Positions 43,901 through 51,576 are shown, counted from the stretch's first letter. The stretch: 64,000 nucleotides of DNA from an uncultured Clostridia bacterium (GCA_944327465.1 CALVHH010000002.1:79493-143492), one strand, 5' to 3'. The notes: generated by a model not told the origin, from the sequence alone. A program made the numbers and translations.

Positions 43901-45544
43901 CTCTGCAAGGGTTATGTTTGCGGTGACTTCGCCGCTGCTTTGACTGCCTATTATAACGGGCTGCGAAGTTCCGTCCGTTTCGCCCGAATATATGCCTACA
44001 TTTTTGTCACCCTTAAGGGTGATAGTGCAATTTTTATTTGCGGTGACTGCGCCTGCGCCGTCTGATTCTATGCCCGCGCAGCCGGAGCCTTCGACAGATA
44101 TTTCAAGAGAGTTGTTTACGGTGACACCGCCGCCGGAAACATTTATTGCCGAACCGTTTGCAAACCAACCGTCAGCAGAGTCTGTGGCGTCTTTTTCTAT
44201 TATGGCTTTGCCGACTTCGAGCATGCCGCCCGAAACGCGGATGGTATCGCCATCTTGAGAATAAAACGTGCCCTGCGTTATGTTCAGATATTCGTTGTTG
44301 CCGCTGCCGGTGTAGGCGCACCGTATGCCGACGCCGTTGCCGAAGGCATTGAACTGACCCTGCGTTACAGCCATGTAGCCGCCCGTGGCGTTTACGCAGT
44401 AAGTGTACTCTTCGCCGAAGTACGAATAGTAATAGCCGGCACGGGCGTAAAGGTTGCCGCTTGCCATGTTGATCGCGGCATAGCTGTTATTTTTGTCGGC
44501 GCTGCCCTTTACGTTGTTGTACACATACACGGTTACGAGAATATCGTTGTCATGTGTTCTACCGTCACCTTCATAACCTGCATATGCAAAGTAAGAATCT
44601 ACAGACTCCTGAGTATCTCCAAGCTCGCCGCCCTCCACATAGTACTGATAGTAGTATTCGGCGCTGCCCGAAGCCGCAGTGTCTGTGAACTGCATGTTTT
44701 CCGATTCAAAGGTGTAGTAAAGGTAGGTATCGTCGGTGATGACGGCGGTGCCATCGTAGCTTCCTATCGACACTCCGCTGCCTTTATCAAAATACATATT
44801 GCCGTTGACGGCAATGTTGGTGTTCGTAGCATCTGCTTTCTTGGGCGTGATTATGGGGAGCGAGGCGGAGTTTGGCCCTTCATATGCTCCGCTGCCGCTT
44901 TTTGGTCTTGTAAAGAGCTGCACTGATTTGATGTCGTCTTCGGTATCAAACCCGCCGCCCGAACGCGCCGACCAGGCGCTGCCTTCCGCCACGGCGTATT
45001 CATCGTAATTGCTGTCAGTTTCAACTTCAACGCGGCTGCCCTTATTATCACGTTTGCCCGAGCGGGGTCCGCTTTCGAATATGCCCGCCGCGGCGGTGAG
45101 CGTGCCGCCCGAAACTTTTAAAACCGAGCCGACGGGATTATACAGGCTGCCCGTCTTTTCGGCAGAGGTATCTATTATGGTAAGGTTTATGCCGTCTTTA
45201 ACGTCAAGAAGGGGTTCGCGGTTGTTGCGCTGAATTTCGTGGCCGTTGAGGTCTATCGTAAGGTCGCTGACGACGCCGCTCATGCCGCCCGAAATTATCA
45301 GGGGGTTATCGAGCTCCTCGCCGAGCTGAATGTTGCTATAGCCGTTTTCGATTGCCTGGAAGAAGTCATCTATGGTGTTTATTATTATTGCATCGCCCAG
45401 GATATATTCTATATCGCCCTTGTAGTCGTTATCGGAAGCCTTTTCCGAAGTGTATCTGCCAAACGTGAGGGAAGCCGTTATTGTTGTAAGCACAAAAAGG
45501 CACAAAAGAACATAGCATAAAATTCTTTTTGTTGCGGCTTTCAT
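40943..45544 (-). CDS. Giant secreted beta-helix surface protein
   Basis: A 1533-residue exported protein. The N-terminus (KRILCYVLLCLFVLTTITASLTFGRYTSE) is a SipW-type signal peptide with the FGRYT cut-region shared with its neighbours. From about residue 80 onwards there are dozens of 20-25-residue strands of the form GGxVNI...ATFNLxGSxLxGIxxxGG, typical of a right-handed parallel beta-helix (pectate-lyase/adhesin fold). No LPXTG sorting signal or SLH domain is seen. SD AAGGAGG. Probably a rod-like surface protein or biofilm matrix adhesin processed by the adjacent SipW-like peptidase. Confidence 0.88.
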   Translation of the reverse strand: MKAATKRILCYVLLCLFVLTTITASLTFGRYTSEKASDNDYKGDIEYILGDAIIINTIDDFFQAIENGYSNIQLGEELDNPLIISGGMSGVVSDLTIDLNGHEIQRNNREPLLDVKDGINLTIIDTSAEKTGSLYNPVGSVLKVSGGTLTAAAGIFESGPRSGKRDNKGSRVEVETDSNYDEYAVAEGSAWSARSGGGFDTEDDIKSVQLFTRPKSGSGAYEGPNSASLPIITPKKADATNTNIAVNGNMYFDKGSGVSIGSYDGTAVITDDTYLYYTFESENMQFTDTAASGSAEYYYQYYVEGGELGDTQESVDSYFAYAGYEGDGRTHDNDILVTVYVYNNVKGSADKNNSYAAINMASGNLYARAGYYYSYFGEEYTYCVNATGGYMAVTQGQFNAFGNGVGIRCAYTGSGNNEYLNITQGTFYSQDGDTIRVSGGMLEVGKAIIEKDATDSADGWFANGSAINVSGGGVTVNNSLEISVEGSGCAGIESDGAGAVTANKNCTITLKGDKNVGIYSGETDGTSQPVIIGSQSSGEVTANITLAEGSSNSYGIFSAGGNVYIAGGGGSATFTLSGTELQGIYSTGGNVNIANGTAGGEVTFTIDSDNVYSGSDPTASGAPYSRAIYSNGGSINIGTIGETIATFNLDGSYLQGIHANGGNVNICTANVAGTSATFNLGSQIEKGATNITGIATGTAGGAAATVNIGSNSSTFTLNAYGKTMSGIFAQGGAVNLLGEATFVLDGSGMGGIYSVGGAVVLGAQSGAKPAEFTLTGSSMRGISVSGEASSATFNGVTTVNMSHGINDSYGIAASQGTLTFNNSVNITAEGTSTAAYGIHATGADSVVDIGGATTISYTGRAENSNAIHNVGGTVAISATTNITFKGGAENSNGIYNGAEQNIAGGTIGLGYQLNDNNNLTKTDDTAEFTVDLSAATKSTGIYSAGGTINISGSKYTSTINKSQGADLDNASIYATAGEVNFAAAGKDGVTLTSDCLGIVIRGKLNFNSGNVKINTPNGTAIYVYQGSLTAAEDVTVDITSGINGNGWGVEDVERQTNIYNGVFVNGGSLKASGTLNVTHTGVANDDVRVAGGDNANIGSGYEYRDFKIKSFAVRVEGAAGTVVQLNSGTIKNTVGGGLYVSGGDVTLGNENPQLGDISITTKGTSYSSGKYTVAGHGNSNWQAPVPITGGHAVQVNGGELTINNGTYQSALGNGILVSNGTATIQDGSFSGADPVKNNARMDVAGAAANYGFKMYGGTVTIEGDTFGGNGSGAFVMGTDSATAVANIYGGTFDVSGQAGFSVYQYANVTFGKKGDSNDKITVKGLAAGLVIETTPNGDAPTVTINAGTFESIRNSNGDGVWYGNGSAKLTITGGTFKGSSRAGLCIDDATQSSHTIVITGGTFNGTDAGLRYSQSASVNDGLLIMGGTFKGNYGVYLAQNPWSEVRNWWNTETYNNVAIVAGTFTGDSKAIGDASDNQVKVGDVLTMHISYTVGNTTYNHYGYAAGVNESASYNDTPVNNIGTSVTLTMRSKT

Positions 45545-45617
45545 AAATATTTTACCTCCTTGTTGGCGTTTGTTTTTTGGTTTTATCGGTAGAGCGCAAG
45601 CCGACTTGCACACCCCC

Positions 45618-45814
45618 TGTCATTTCGAGCGCAGTCGAGAAATCTAACTGTATTGCTCGGTCGACTTGCACACGCTGTCATTTCGAGCGTAGTCGAGAAA
45701 TCTAACCGCAAAGCCCGGTCGATTCCCTTTTGTCCGTCGCTGACGCTCCGAGATTTCTCCGCTCCGCGCTGCGCGCTCCGGTCGAAATGACAAAGGGGGG
45801 AAAGTCCGGTCGAC
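45618..45814. repeat. Interspersed repeat family B copy inside the fibre cluster
   Basis: Two GTCATTTCGAGC...GAGAAATCTAAC arms, each ending near GGTCGA, followed by CTTTTGTCCGTCGCTGACG and an AGATTTCTCCGC...TCGAAATGACAAA arm. Confidence 0.88.
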
Positions 45815-45821
45815 AACGCGC

Positions 45822-47258
45822 CTACGGCGTTTCGGAATCCTGCACGAACAGCGCGGTGATATCAAAGTAGTACGAACGGTTGACTGCCGCGGTTATGGGG
45901 GCGGCTGTATCTATGGGGTCGATGGTTATTTTTGAGATATCAATATCCATTCCCCCCGCCGAGTTGATGCAGGTGCCCGTTGGTATACTTTCAAAGGGCA
46001 TACTGCCTTCGAAATACTCGACGCCTTTCATGAGTACGTCGTCGTTCTCCCCCCACTCTATGGGGTGAACGTAGTGGGCGGCGCTTGTTTCGCTGAGCGG
46101 CGCAACGTGGTAGAGCGATACGTTGTATTTACGGTCTTCGGCATATTCGCACTTTACGCGCACGGTGGTGCTTATTGTTGTTCCGTTGTCGTCGGCAGTT
46201 GCCTCCTGCTCGAAGTGGTAGCCGGTTATTTTTACTTCATCTTTGCCGTCTTTAAAGTAGTAGTAACCCTGCGAAGGCGAAGTTATAAGCGTATTCATAT
46301 TTTCGACAAGCTTACCGTTCGCGTCATACACGGGCACTACTTTTTGCTCAGCCTGGTCGGTAATAATATACCACCCGCCGTCACCATCTTTTTGCGGCGC
46401 AGTATTGTACCAATACGCGGTATTATCTATCTCGTCCGTAAGCGTAAAGTATACTACGTGCGTGCTCTCATTCTCTGTTCCGCCTGCATACAGCATGGAA
46501 GGCAGCGTGATATCGAATGTGTAGTAAGTCTCCTCTCTTTGCAAGTCGAGATAGACGGGCGTACTGCTGACGCCGCGGCTGAAACCTACGGAATAATCTA
46601 CCGTGCGCGTCTGGGCGGTGACCGTCATACCCAACCCGCTTTCTTGCCCGCTGACCACCAGCGTGCCGTTATTTTCAAGCGTGCCCGAAACGGTGAGTTG
46701 TTCATCCCACTCGTTTTTCCCTGCTTCGTCGTTGCCGACGGCGTCGTAATCTTTAAAATCTGTTGAAGTTATTATTGTTTGGGTATTATAAGTTTTATAA
46801 GCGCCGTTATCGTCGCAGAACAGTTCGCCCAGCGGTATCTGCGGGGTATAGGTGTTTTGAGTGCCCGCTTCTTGTTCGGTGCTTATCTGAATTGCGAGGT
46901 TATCGGCGAGCTGCGACGACATGTATACGCGCAGATGCGCCTGCACGCCTGTATCGCTTGTTTTGCCGTTGTTGCTGTTTTTCATGGTGACGCGCACGGT
47001 GTGCGCGGTGCCTGCCGCAATCTGGTCGCCGCTGCCGTCGTTGCCTGCCGTCAGCCAGTAGTCGGAGTTGTTGAAGTTGAGCGACGAGAAGTCTTCAATG
47101 GTATAAGAACAGTCGAAAGCGGCAACGCCTGTAGAGACGTCGCCCGATTGCGTAATAGAATAGCGCGAAAAAGTTACGCCGGTCACAAGTATGCCGACGA
47201 GTATCAGGTAAAACGCATATGTAAATACCGGATATTTTTTACTCGCTTTCCTTTTCAT
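45822..47258 (-). CDS. Exported protein with SipW-type signal (478 residues)
   Basis: N-terminus KKYPVFTYAFYLILVGILVTGVTFSRYSI is a SipW-type signal peptide whose FSRYS parallels FGRYT and MARYT of the other fibre proteins. The mature part is beta-rich and Thr/Asn/Tyr-rich, with TasA-like strands (GVAAFDCSYTIEDFSSLNF; HTVRVTMKNSNNGKTSDTG). There is no C-terminal anchor. It overlaps the SipW-like peptidase by 20 bases, so enzyme and cargo are co-translated. Possibly a fibre subunit or accessory protein like TapA. SD AGGAAG. Confidence 0.8.
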   Translation of the reverse strand: MKRKASKKYPVFTYAFYLILVGILVTGVTFSRYSITQSGDVSTGVAAFDCSYTIEDFSSLNFNNSDYWLTAGNDGSGDQIAAGTAHTVRVTMKNSNNGKTSDTGVQAHLRVYMSSQLADNLAIQISTEQEAGTQNTYTPQIPLGELFCDDNGAYKTYNTQTIITSTDFKDYDAVGNDEAGKNEWDEQLTVSGTLENNGTLVVSGQESGLGMTVTAQTRTVDYSVGFSRGVSSTPVYLDLQREETYYTFDITLPSMLYAGGTENESTHVVYFTLTDEIDNTAYWYNTAPQKDGDGGWYIITDQAEQKVVPVYDANGKLVENMNTLITSPSQGYYYFKDGKDEVKITGYHFEQEATADDNGTTISTTVRVKCEYAEDRKYNVSLYHVAPLSETSAAHYVHPIEWGENDDVLMKGVEYFEGSMPFESIPTGTCINSAGGMDIDISKITIDPIDTAAPITAAVNRSYYFDITALFVQDSETP

Positions 47259-47823
47259 CGTTCTTCCTGTTTAAAAGTTCGTCTATTATGCCGCCGACCA
47301 GCCATATAAGCACGCCAATGCCGCAGACGATGAGCAGACCGTAGGGCTTTTGCATGAACTCGATAAAGCCGCCAAAGCCGGGTATTACCCCCACCACTTT
47401 GCCTATTATATTTTCAAGCGGCACTGCGTCGGTGACGACGCCTTCGGTTATAGGTCTGCCGTTTTCATCCCGTTCGCCCGTGGTGTCGCCGCGGATATAG
47501 TAGGTTGTGCCCACAATATCCACAACGCGGTGGGTGACGGTAATATTGGCAGAAGCATCGTAAAAAGTGACCACATCGCCGATTTCGTAGCTGTCCTGAG
47601 CGTGGATAATTACAAAGTCGCCTATTTCGATATCGTCGTCGCCGCTGTCGTCGTCCATGCTGCCCGTGGGCACTCTGGCGCCGGCGTAGCCGAACACCGT
47701 GGGCATGGGTATGTCGCAGGCATACTTGGCGATGAGCATGTACGCATTGTACACAAGCAACACCGCGCACAGCGCGGCAACAATGCCGATGAGCACTTTT
47801 TTTGCTATATTAAAAGCTTTCAT
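47239..47823 (-). CDS. SipW-like signal peptidase I (first copy)
   Basis: A 194-residue ER-type signal peptidase. An N-terminal membrane helix (VLIGIVAALCAVLLVYNAYMLI) is followed by the catalytic Ser in VPTGSMDDD (Ser55) and the general-base His in VTHRVVD (His98), where ordinary signal peptidases have Lys. A C-terminal helix (YGLLIVCGIGVLIWLVGGII) anchors the end. In Bacillus, SipW cuts TasA and TapA. No SD is visible before ATG 47823. Overlap with the 478-residue cargo gene fits a dedicated pair. Confidence 0.87.
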   Translation of the reverse strand: MKAFNIAKKVLIGIVAALCAVLLVYNAYMLIAKYACDIPMPTVFGYAGARVPTGSMDDDSGDDDIEIGDFVIIHAQDSYEIGDVVTFYDASANITVTHRVVDIVGTTYYIRGDTTGERDENGRPITEGVVTDAVPLENIIGKVVGVIPGFGGFIEFMQKPYGLLIVCGIGVLIWLVGGIIDELLNRKNDEKESE

Positions 47824-47880
47824 GTATTTTGGTTGAAGTATTTAATTGCGCAGCCCTGCAAGCCCGAGCACAAGCCGAAC

Positions 47881-47947
47881 GGTCGACTTGCACACCCCCT
47901 GTCATTTCGAGCGTAGTCGAGAAATCTAACCGCAAAGCCCGGTCGAC
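47881..47947. repeat. Interspersed repeat family B, single arm
   Basis: GGTCGACTTGCACACC, GTCATTTCGAGCGTAGTCG, GAGAAATCTAACCGC and a closing GGTCGAC: one minimal 67-base unit bounded by GGTCGAC. Confidence 0.88.
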
Positions 47948-47956
47948 TTAGCTTCT

Positions 47957-49045
47957 TCAAAATGCGAATTGTTCGGGGGCGATTACGCCGGTGAACTCGA
48001 TATAAAGCGTATATACCGCCTCGTTTTCGCCCGCAATGGTATCCACGGCGTCGTTGTGCCGCCACTCCCACTCGAGCGTGAACAGCGAATCGGAGTTCGC
48101 CTCTATGGTGAGGTCGCCGAGCGATATCTCGTCGGCAGCCACCTTTTGGTCTTCGCCCGCCAGCGCCACGCCGTCGCGGTAGAGCGTGAACGCAAGGTCT
48201 ATGCCGTACTCGTTTTCGCACGAAAAGTCAAGCGAAAATTGCACCGCTTTCGCCGTTTCGTTTGACATTCTGAATACATACCTGCCCTGCATGCCGGGCG
48301 CAATTTTATCGGGTCCGAACAGAGAATTGTTGAACACCTGCAAATTTTCCGTCTGCGACCACTCGTCGCCGTATTCATCGGCAACGAACAGGGTGGGAAT
48401 GTACGGCTCCGCCGAGCGGTTTATATATGATACGCCCACGGCGGTGGATATCGCCGTGATGAGCGCAAGTATAAGCAAAATTATTAATATTATTATGTAC
48501 GGAAAGCGCCGTACCGTGGCAAGGTAGTTATCGGCAAGGTCGAACACGTTGTTGTTGGCGTCCACATAGCCCCTGCGTTCGAGCTGTGCGCTGTCATATA
48601 GGTATATGCCGTCGTCGTCCTTTTTGAACGTGCCCATGTCGACGTCGTTCAAATCGCTCCACTTGCAGCGGCGCACCTTGCCTATCTTGTCGCCGTGCTC
48701 GTTTACCACCTTTGCCCTGCGGGGCAGTCTGGCAAATATCCAGCCCAGCGTGCCCATGTATTCGCCTTCGGCACTCGAAATTGTGTCGTCGGAATTGAGC
48801 CTGCCCTTGCGCACACCTGCCGCGTCGTACAGCCATACTTCGTCGCCATCCTTTTTGAACGTGCCGACGGGTACATCGTTTAAGTCGCGCCACTCGCCGC
48901 GGCGCACCTTGCCCTTGAGATGCCCGTGCTCATTGAGCACAAACGCCTTGCGCCTGAGCTTTACGGGGCGGCTTTCCTTGATTTTGCCTTGGCTGCCTTC
49001 GGGTATTAAGTTGTTATCGTTATAGTTGTTATCCACGATAAGCAC
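47957..49045 (-). CDS. Membrane-anchored protein with cytosolic repeats and an outer TasA-like domain
   Basis: A 362-residue bitopic protein. Two cytosolic repeats, about 34-82 and 111-162, share KVRRxxWxDLNDVxxGTFKKDxDxxxLYD. A Lys/Arg-flanked helix at about 181-207 (IIILIILLILALITAIS) crosses the membrane. The outer domain (about 215-362) has TasA/camelysin-like strands (IAPGMQGRYVFRMSNETAKAVQFSL). GTG 49045 was chosen: a -10 box (TATACA) ends exactly six bases before it, as in the other leaderless genes; GTG 49036 with AGGTG as SD is an alternative. It could sense or anchor the fibre. Confidence 0.78.
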   Translation of the reverse strand: MLIVDNNYNDNNLIPEGSQGKIKESRPVKLRRKAFVLNEHGHLKGKVRRGEWRDLNDVPVGTFKKDGDEVWLYDAAGVRKGRLNSDDTISSAEGEYMGTLGWIFARLPRRAKVVNEHGDKIGKVRRCKWSDLNDVDMGTFKKDDDGIYLYDSAQLERRGYVDANNNVFDLADNYLATVRRFPYIIILIILLILALITAISTAVGVSYINRSAEPYIPTLFVADEYGDEWSQTENLQVFNNSLFGPDKIAPGMQGRYVFRMSNETAKAVQFSLDFSCENEYGIDLAFTLYRDGVALAGEDQKVAADEISLGDLTIEANSDSLFTLEWEWRHNDAVDTIAGENEAVYTLYIEFTGVIAPEQFAF

Positions 49046-49051
49046 CTGATT

Positions 49052-49080
49052 TGTATATGTTTAAAGTGAGGTCCGGTCAA
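49052..49080 (-). promoter_or_regulatory. Leaderless promoter whose -35 box is the edge of a repeat
   Basis: TTGACC (49075-49080), 17 bases, TATACA (49052-49057), six bases, then GTG. The -35 box is the end of a family B unit, where GGTCGAC has become GGTCAA. Confidence 0.6.
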
Positions 49081-49390
49081 TTTGCACGCACTGTCATTTC
49101 GACTAAGCGAGGCTCTCGGTCGACTACGCACCCCTGTCATTTCGAGCGCAGTCGAGAAATCCAACCGCAAAGCCCGGTCGACTTGCACGCCCTTTTGTCC
49201 GTCGCTGACGCTCCGAGATTTCTCCACTCCGCTCGTCGCGGCAAACTGCGCTCTAAGCAAGCCGCGCAAACGCGCCTTGCAACTTCGCTTCGTTGCCGCT
49301 CCTCTTTCGCGCAAAAGCCACGGTTTTGCGCGAGTGCTAGGGAGAAAACTACGCTCCGGTCGAAATGACAAAGGGGGGAAAGCCCGGTCG
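49072..49390. repeat. Interspersed repeat family B, long copy
   Basis: Two ordinary arms and then the long form with the ~110-base insert (49192-49378), inverted relative to 40426-40608. The rest of the gap (49391-49666) is AT-rich with a terminator and no gene. Confidence 0.88.
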
Positions 49391-49563
49391 GTTCATAAAA
49401 GTGACAGAATGTGTCAAAATATACAGAAGTAAAAAAAGTGTATTGAAAAATTAAAAATTAAACGACAAAACAAAAAATAATGTTTATAAAACCTTTCCAC
49501 AGCCGCCACGCCACAAGGCGGCGCGGAAAATAGTTTTATTTATGCGTAAATTTGTTTTAATAA

Positions 49564-49589
49564 GGGGCGCAGCCGCAAAACTGCGCCCC
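49564..49589 (-). terminator. Terminator of the TasA-like gene
   Basis: A 9-bp stem GGGGCGCAG with an 8-base loop; TTATT follows on the minus strand. Confidence 0.65.
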
Positions 49590-49666
49590 ACTTTTACACG
49601 AAACTAAAATTTTATGTAATTTTGCTTTGGCATTTCACCCCAAAAAATTGAGGGTCTTGCTTTTGT

Positions 49667-50338
49667 TTAGGTCTTAGGAAGCTCGGAAGCCTGTACTGCG
49701 GTGTAGGAGAGAGACCAAGAAATTTCAGTTACATATCTTCCAACAAAAGTATCCAGCTTATCGCCATACCAGCCATTGGTTTCAGTCTTATTTGTATCAT
49801 CTGTTTTCCAAATGACTTCTGCATAAATATACCAAGTTGTATTATTGGCAATAGTTTTCATATCTGCAGAACCGCCTTCGCTAATTGTAATTGGATTAGC
49901 GTTTTCTGCACTGTCTTCTGTATTATAATATAACTTAATTTCAAATAAATTTTCAAGCTGTGCTACAGTAGGTGCACCGACAGTAGAAGCTGTTTCTTCA
50001 AATGTCGCTGTACTATTGTACTTCATTTCACCAAGCTCTATTGTGACATTCGCTGTTACATCACTTTTACCATTTGTAACAGTAGCAACAAGTTTTCTAC
50101 CTGTAGAATGAGTCCTATTCCCAGCCGTACCTTCCATATCAGGTGAAAGGTCACCAAATGTAAGCTCAGTTACATTATTAGTTACACTGACATCCCACTT
50201 AGCGACTTGTACTGTAGCCGTACCTGTTCCGGCGCTGGTGTAACGCGCCATTGTGGTGCCCAGGAAACAGCAGCTGATGAGAGTGAGAACAACCAAAGCC
50301 GCGAACAGCTTGGAAGCTATCCTCGTTTTCTGTTTCAT
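49667..50338 (-). CDS. TasA/camelysin-like fibre protein
   Basis: A 223-residue exported protein. The signal peptide (KLFAALVVLTLISCCFLGTTMARYTS) fits the SipW-dependent type; cleavage would fall near MA-RYTS. The mature domain is a predicted beta sandwich, with strands such as GTATVQVAKWDVSV, LVATVTNG and ANVTIELGEM typical of TasA/CalY folds, and it lacks cysteine. Codons are noticeably richer in A/T than those of neighbours, consistent with high expression or recent gain. It has its own promoter, palindromic operator and terminator, as expected for the major fibre subunit. Confidence 0.85.
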   Translation of the reverse strand: MKQKTRIASKLFAALVVLTLISCCFLGTTMARYTSAGTGTATVQVAKWDVSVTNNVTELTFGDLSPDMEGTAGNRTHSTGRKLVATVTNGKSDVTANVTIELGEMKYNSTATFEETASTVGAPTVAQLENLFEIKLYYNTEDSAENANPITISEGGSADMKTIANNTTWYIYAEVIWKTDDTNKTETNGWYGDKLDTFVGRYVTEISWSLSYTAVQASELPKT

Positions 50339-50358
50339 AATATTTTAATCTCCTCTTT

Positions 50359-50387
50359 ATAATATTTTTTATCTTCACAACTGTAAA
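50359..50387 (-). promoter_or_regulatory. Promoter of the TasA-like gene
   Basis: TTTACA (50382-50387), 17 bases, TATTAT (50359-50364). An inverted repeat CAACTGTA-N9-TACAGTTG (50378-50402) overlaps the -35 box and looks like an operator. Confidence 0.75.
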
Positions 50388-50428
50388 TGTGGCGTACAGT
50401 TGCTATTTTTAATAGAAAAAGGCAAAAA

Positions 50429-50470
50429 GCCCGGTCGACTTACACGCCCTGTCATTTCGAGCGCAGTCGT
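50429..50470. repeat. Interspersed repeat family B, truncated arm
   Basis: GGTCGACTTACACG and GTCATTTCGAGCGCAGTCG, cut off before the GAGAAATCT block. Confidence 0.8.
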
Positions 50471-50491
50471 TTTGATGCAACAAGCAGATAT

Positions 50492-51253
50492 TTATTGTGC
50501 TTTTTCATCACTTGCAACATCAGCCGTTTCTTCAACGGGCGGTGCAGCTTCGGCGCAGGACTGCTCGCCGTTTTCGCAGGACTGCGCGGCGCCTTCGCCG
50601 AGCATGGCGCGCAGGCGGGCGATTTCTTCGTCCTTATCGGCAAGGGCTTTGTCGTTTGCAGTCTGTTCGTTCAGCCTGCGGTTATATAAAGTTATGCGTA
50701 TTACGTCGTATGCGATGAACGCCACCACGGGCACGCCTACTACAAAGCCTATTACTACGGGGTTTTGCAGCCAGCCGACTATGTAGCCCACCACAGGAAT
50801 ACAGCTTTGATACTGCCCGACTACGTTAGAAAGGGGCACGGGGTCGGGGTCGTTTGAATCGTTGGCGTCGCCGCGGGTTATAAATGAAACGGGCTCGCCC
50901 GAGGAATTGTAGTTGACTGATATTATGCGGTGGGTGACGTATGTTGCGCCGTCTTGTTCTTCGATGTAGTATGTTACCACGTCGTCGACGGCGAGGGAAA
51001 GTTTTTCCTCATCGGAAAGTATATCCACAAAAATAAGCGAACCCTGGGGGAAACTGTCCTCCCTGTCGCCTTCCATTGAACCCGAAGTTACATTGAGCGG
51101 CGCAACGCCGCCGATATCGGGAGGAACGAGCGAACCGGAACTGCCCTTTGCTATGAGGATTATGTTCATTACGAGTATAGGCAGCAATATGAGCGTGAGC
51201 ACTATCATGACCGCCCAGCCTATTATCCTGCCTATGTTGTGTTTACGCTCCAT
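50492..51253 (-). CDS. SipW-like signal peptidase I (second copy) with long tail
   Basis: A 253-residue ER-type peptidase. The N-terminal helix (IIGWAVMIVLTLILLPILVMNIILI) precedes the catalytic Ser in NVTSGSMEGD (Ser59) and His in YVTHRIISV (His108). A second hydrophobic segment lies at about 165-195. It continues with a hydrophilic, Glu/Ala-rich coiled tail of about 60 residues (EEIARLRAMLGEGAAQS...), absent from the first copy. ATG 51253 follows GGGGAAG. It is the first gene of the cluster after two tandem promoters and next to the TasA-like cargo. Confidence 0.87.
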   Translation of the reverse strand: MERKHNIGRIIGWAVMIVLTLILLPILVMNIILIAKGSSGSLVPPDIGGVAPLNVTSGSMEGDREDSFPQGSLIFVDILSDEEKLSLAVDDVVTYYIEEQDGATYVTHRIISVNYNSSGEPVSFITRGDANDSNDPDPVPLSNVVGQYQSCIPVVGYIVGWLQNPVVIGFVVGVPVVAFIAYDVIRITLYNRRLNEQTANDKALADKDEEIARLRAMLGEGAAQSCENGEQSCAEAAPPVEETADVASDEKAQ

Positions 51254-51359
51254 AAATCTTCCCCGGGGGCGAATTATAAAAGCCAAAAAGCCACGCGGCA
51301 ATTCTTTTTGCCGCATGCCCCCGCCCCAAGTAAATAATAGTTAAGCTTTTACTATCATG

Positions 51360-51388
51360 ATTTTATCACGTTGAGCGCAGGTTGTCAA
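51360..51388 (-). promoter_or_regulatory. Proximal promoter of the fibre cluster
   Basis: TTGACA (51383-51388), 17 bases, TAAAAT (51360-51365), about 100 bases before the peptidase start. Confidence 0.8.
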
Positions 51389-51477
51389 TACATTTGCTTA
51401 GTAAAACTTTCCAAATGCATTAAATTTCATCTATCGCGCATATACGGGGGTGTTTTAAAGCTATTTATAATATTTAT

Positions 51478-51550
51478 TTGACATAATCAAGTATATTTGT
51501 CCTTGTATGTCAATTATATCAATAACAGTTATGTTTGTCAAGTATATAAG
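51478..51550. promoter_or_regulatory. Operator-like repeats and distal promoter of the fibre cluster
   Basis: On the minus strand TTGACA (51536-51541), 17 bases, TATAAT (51513-51518). The same stretch holds the inverted repeat TTGACATA (51478-51485) / TATGTCAA (51506-51513) and direct repeats of TCAAGTATAT (around 51488 and 51539). These lie just upstream of the XRE regulator and are plausible binding sites for it. Confidence 0.65.
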
Positions 51551-51576
51551 TAATTTTTTTGTTGTAAAATGTTTGC

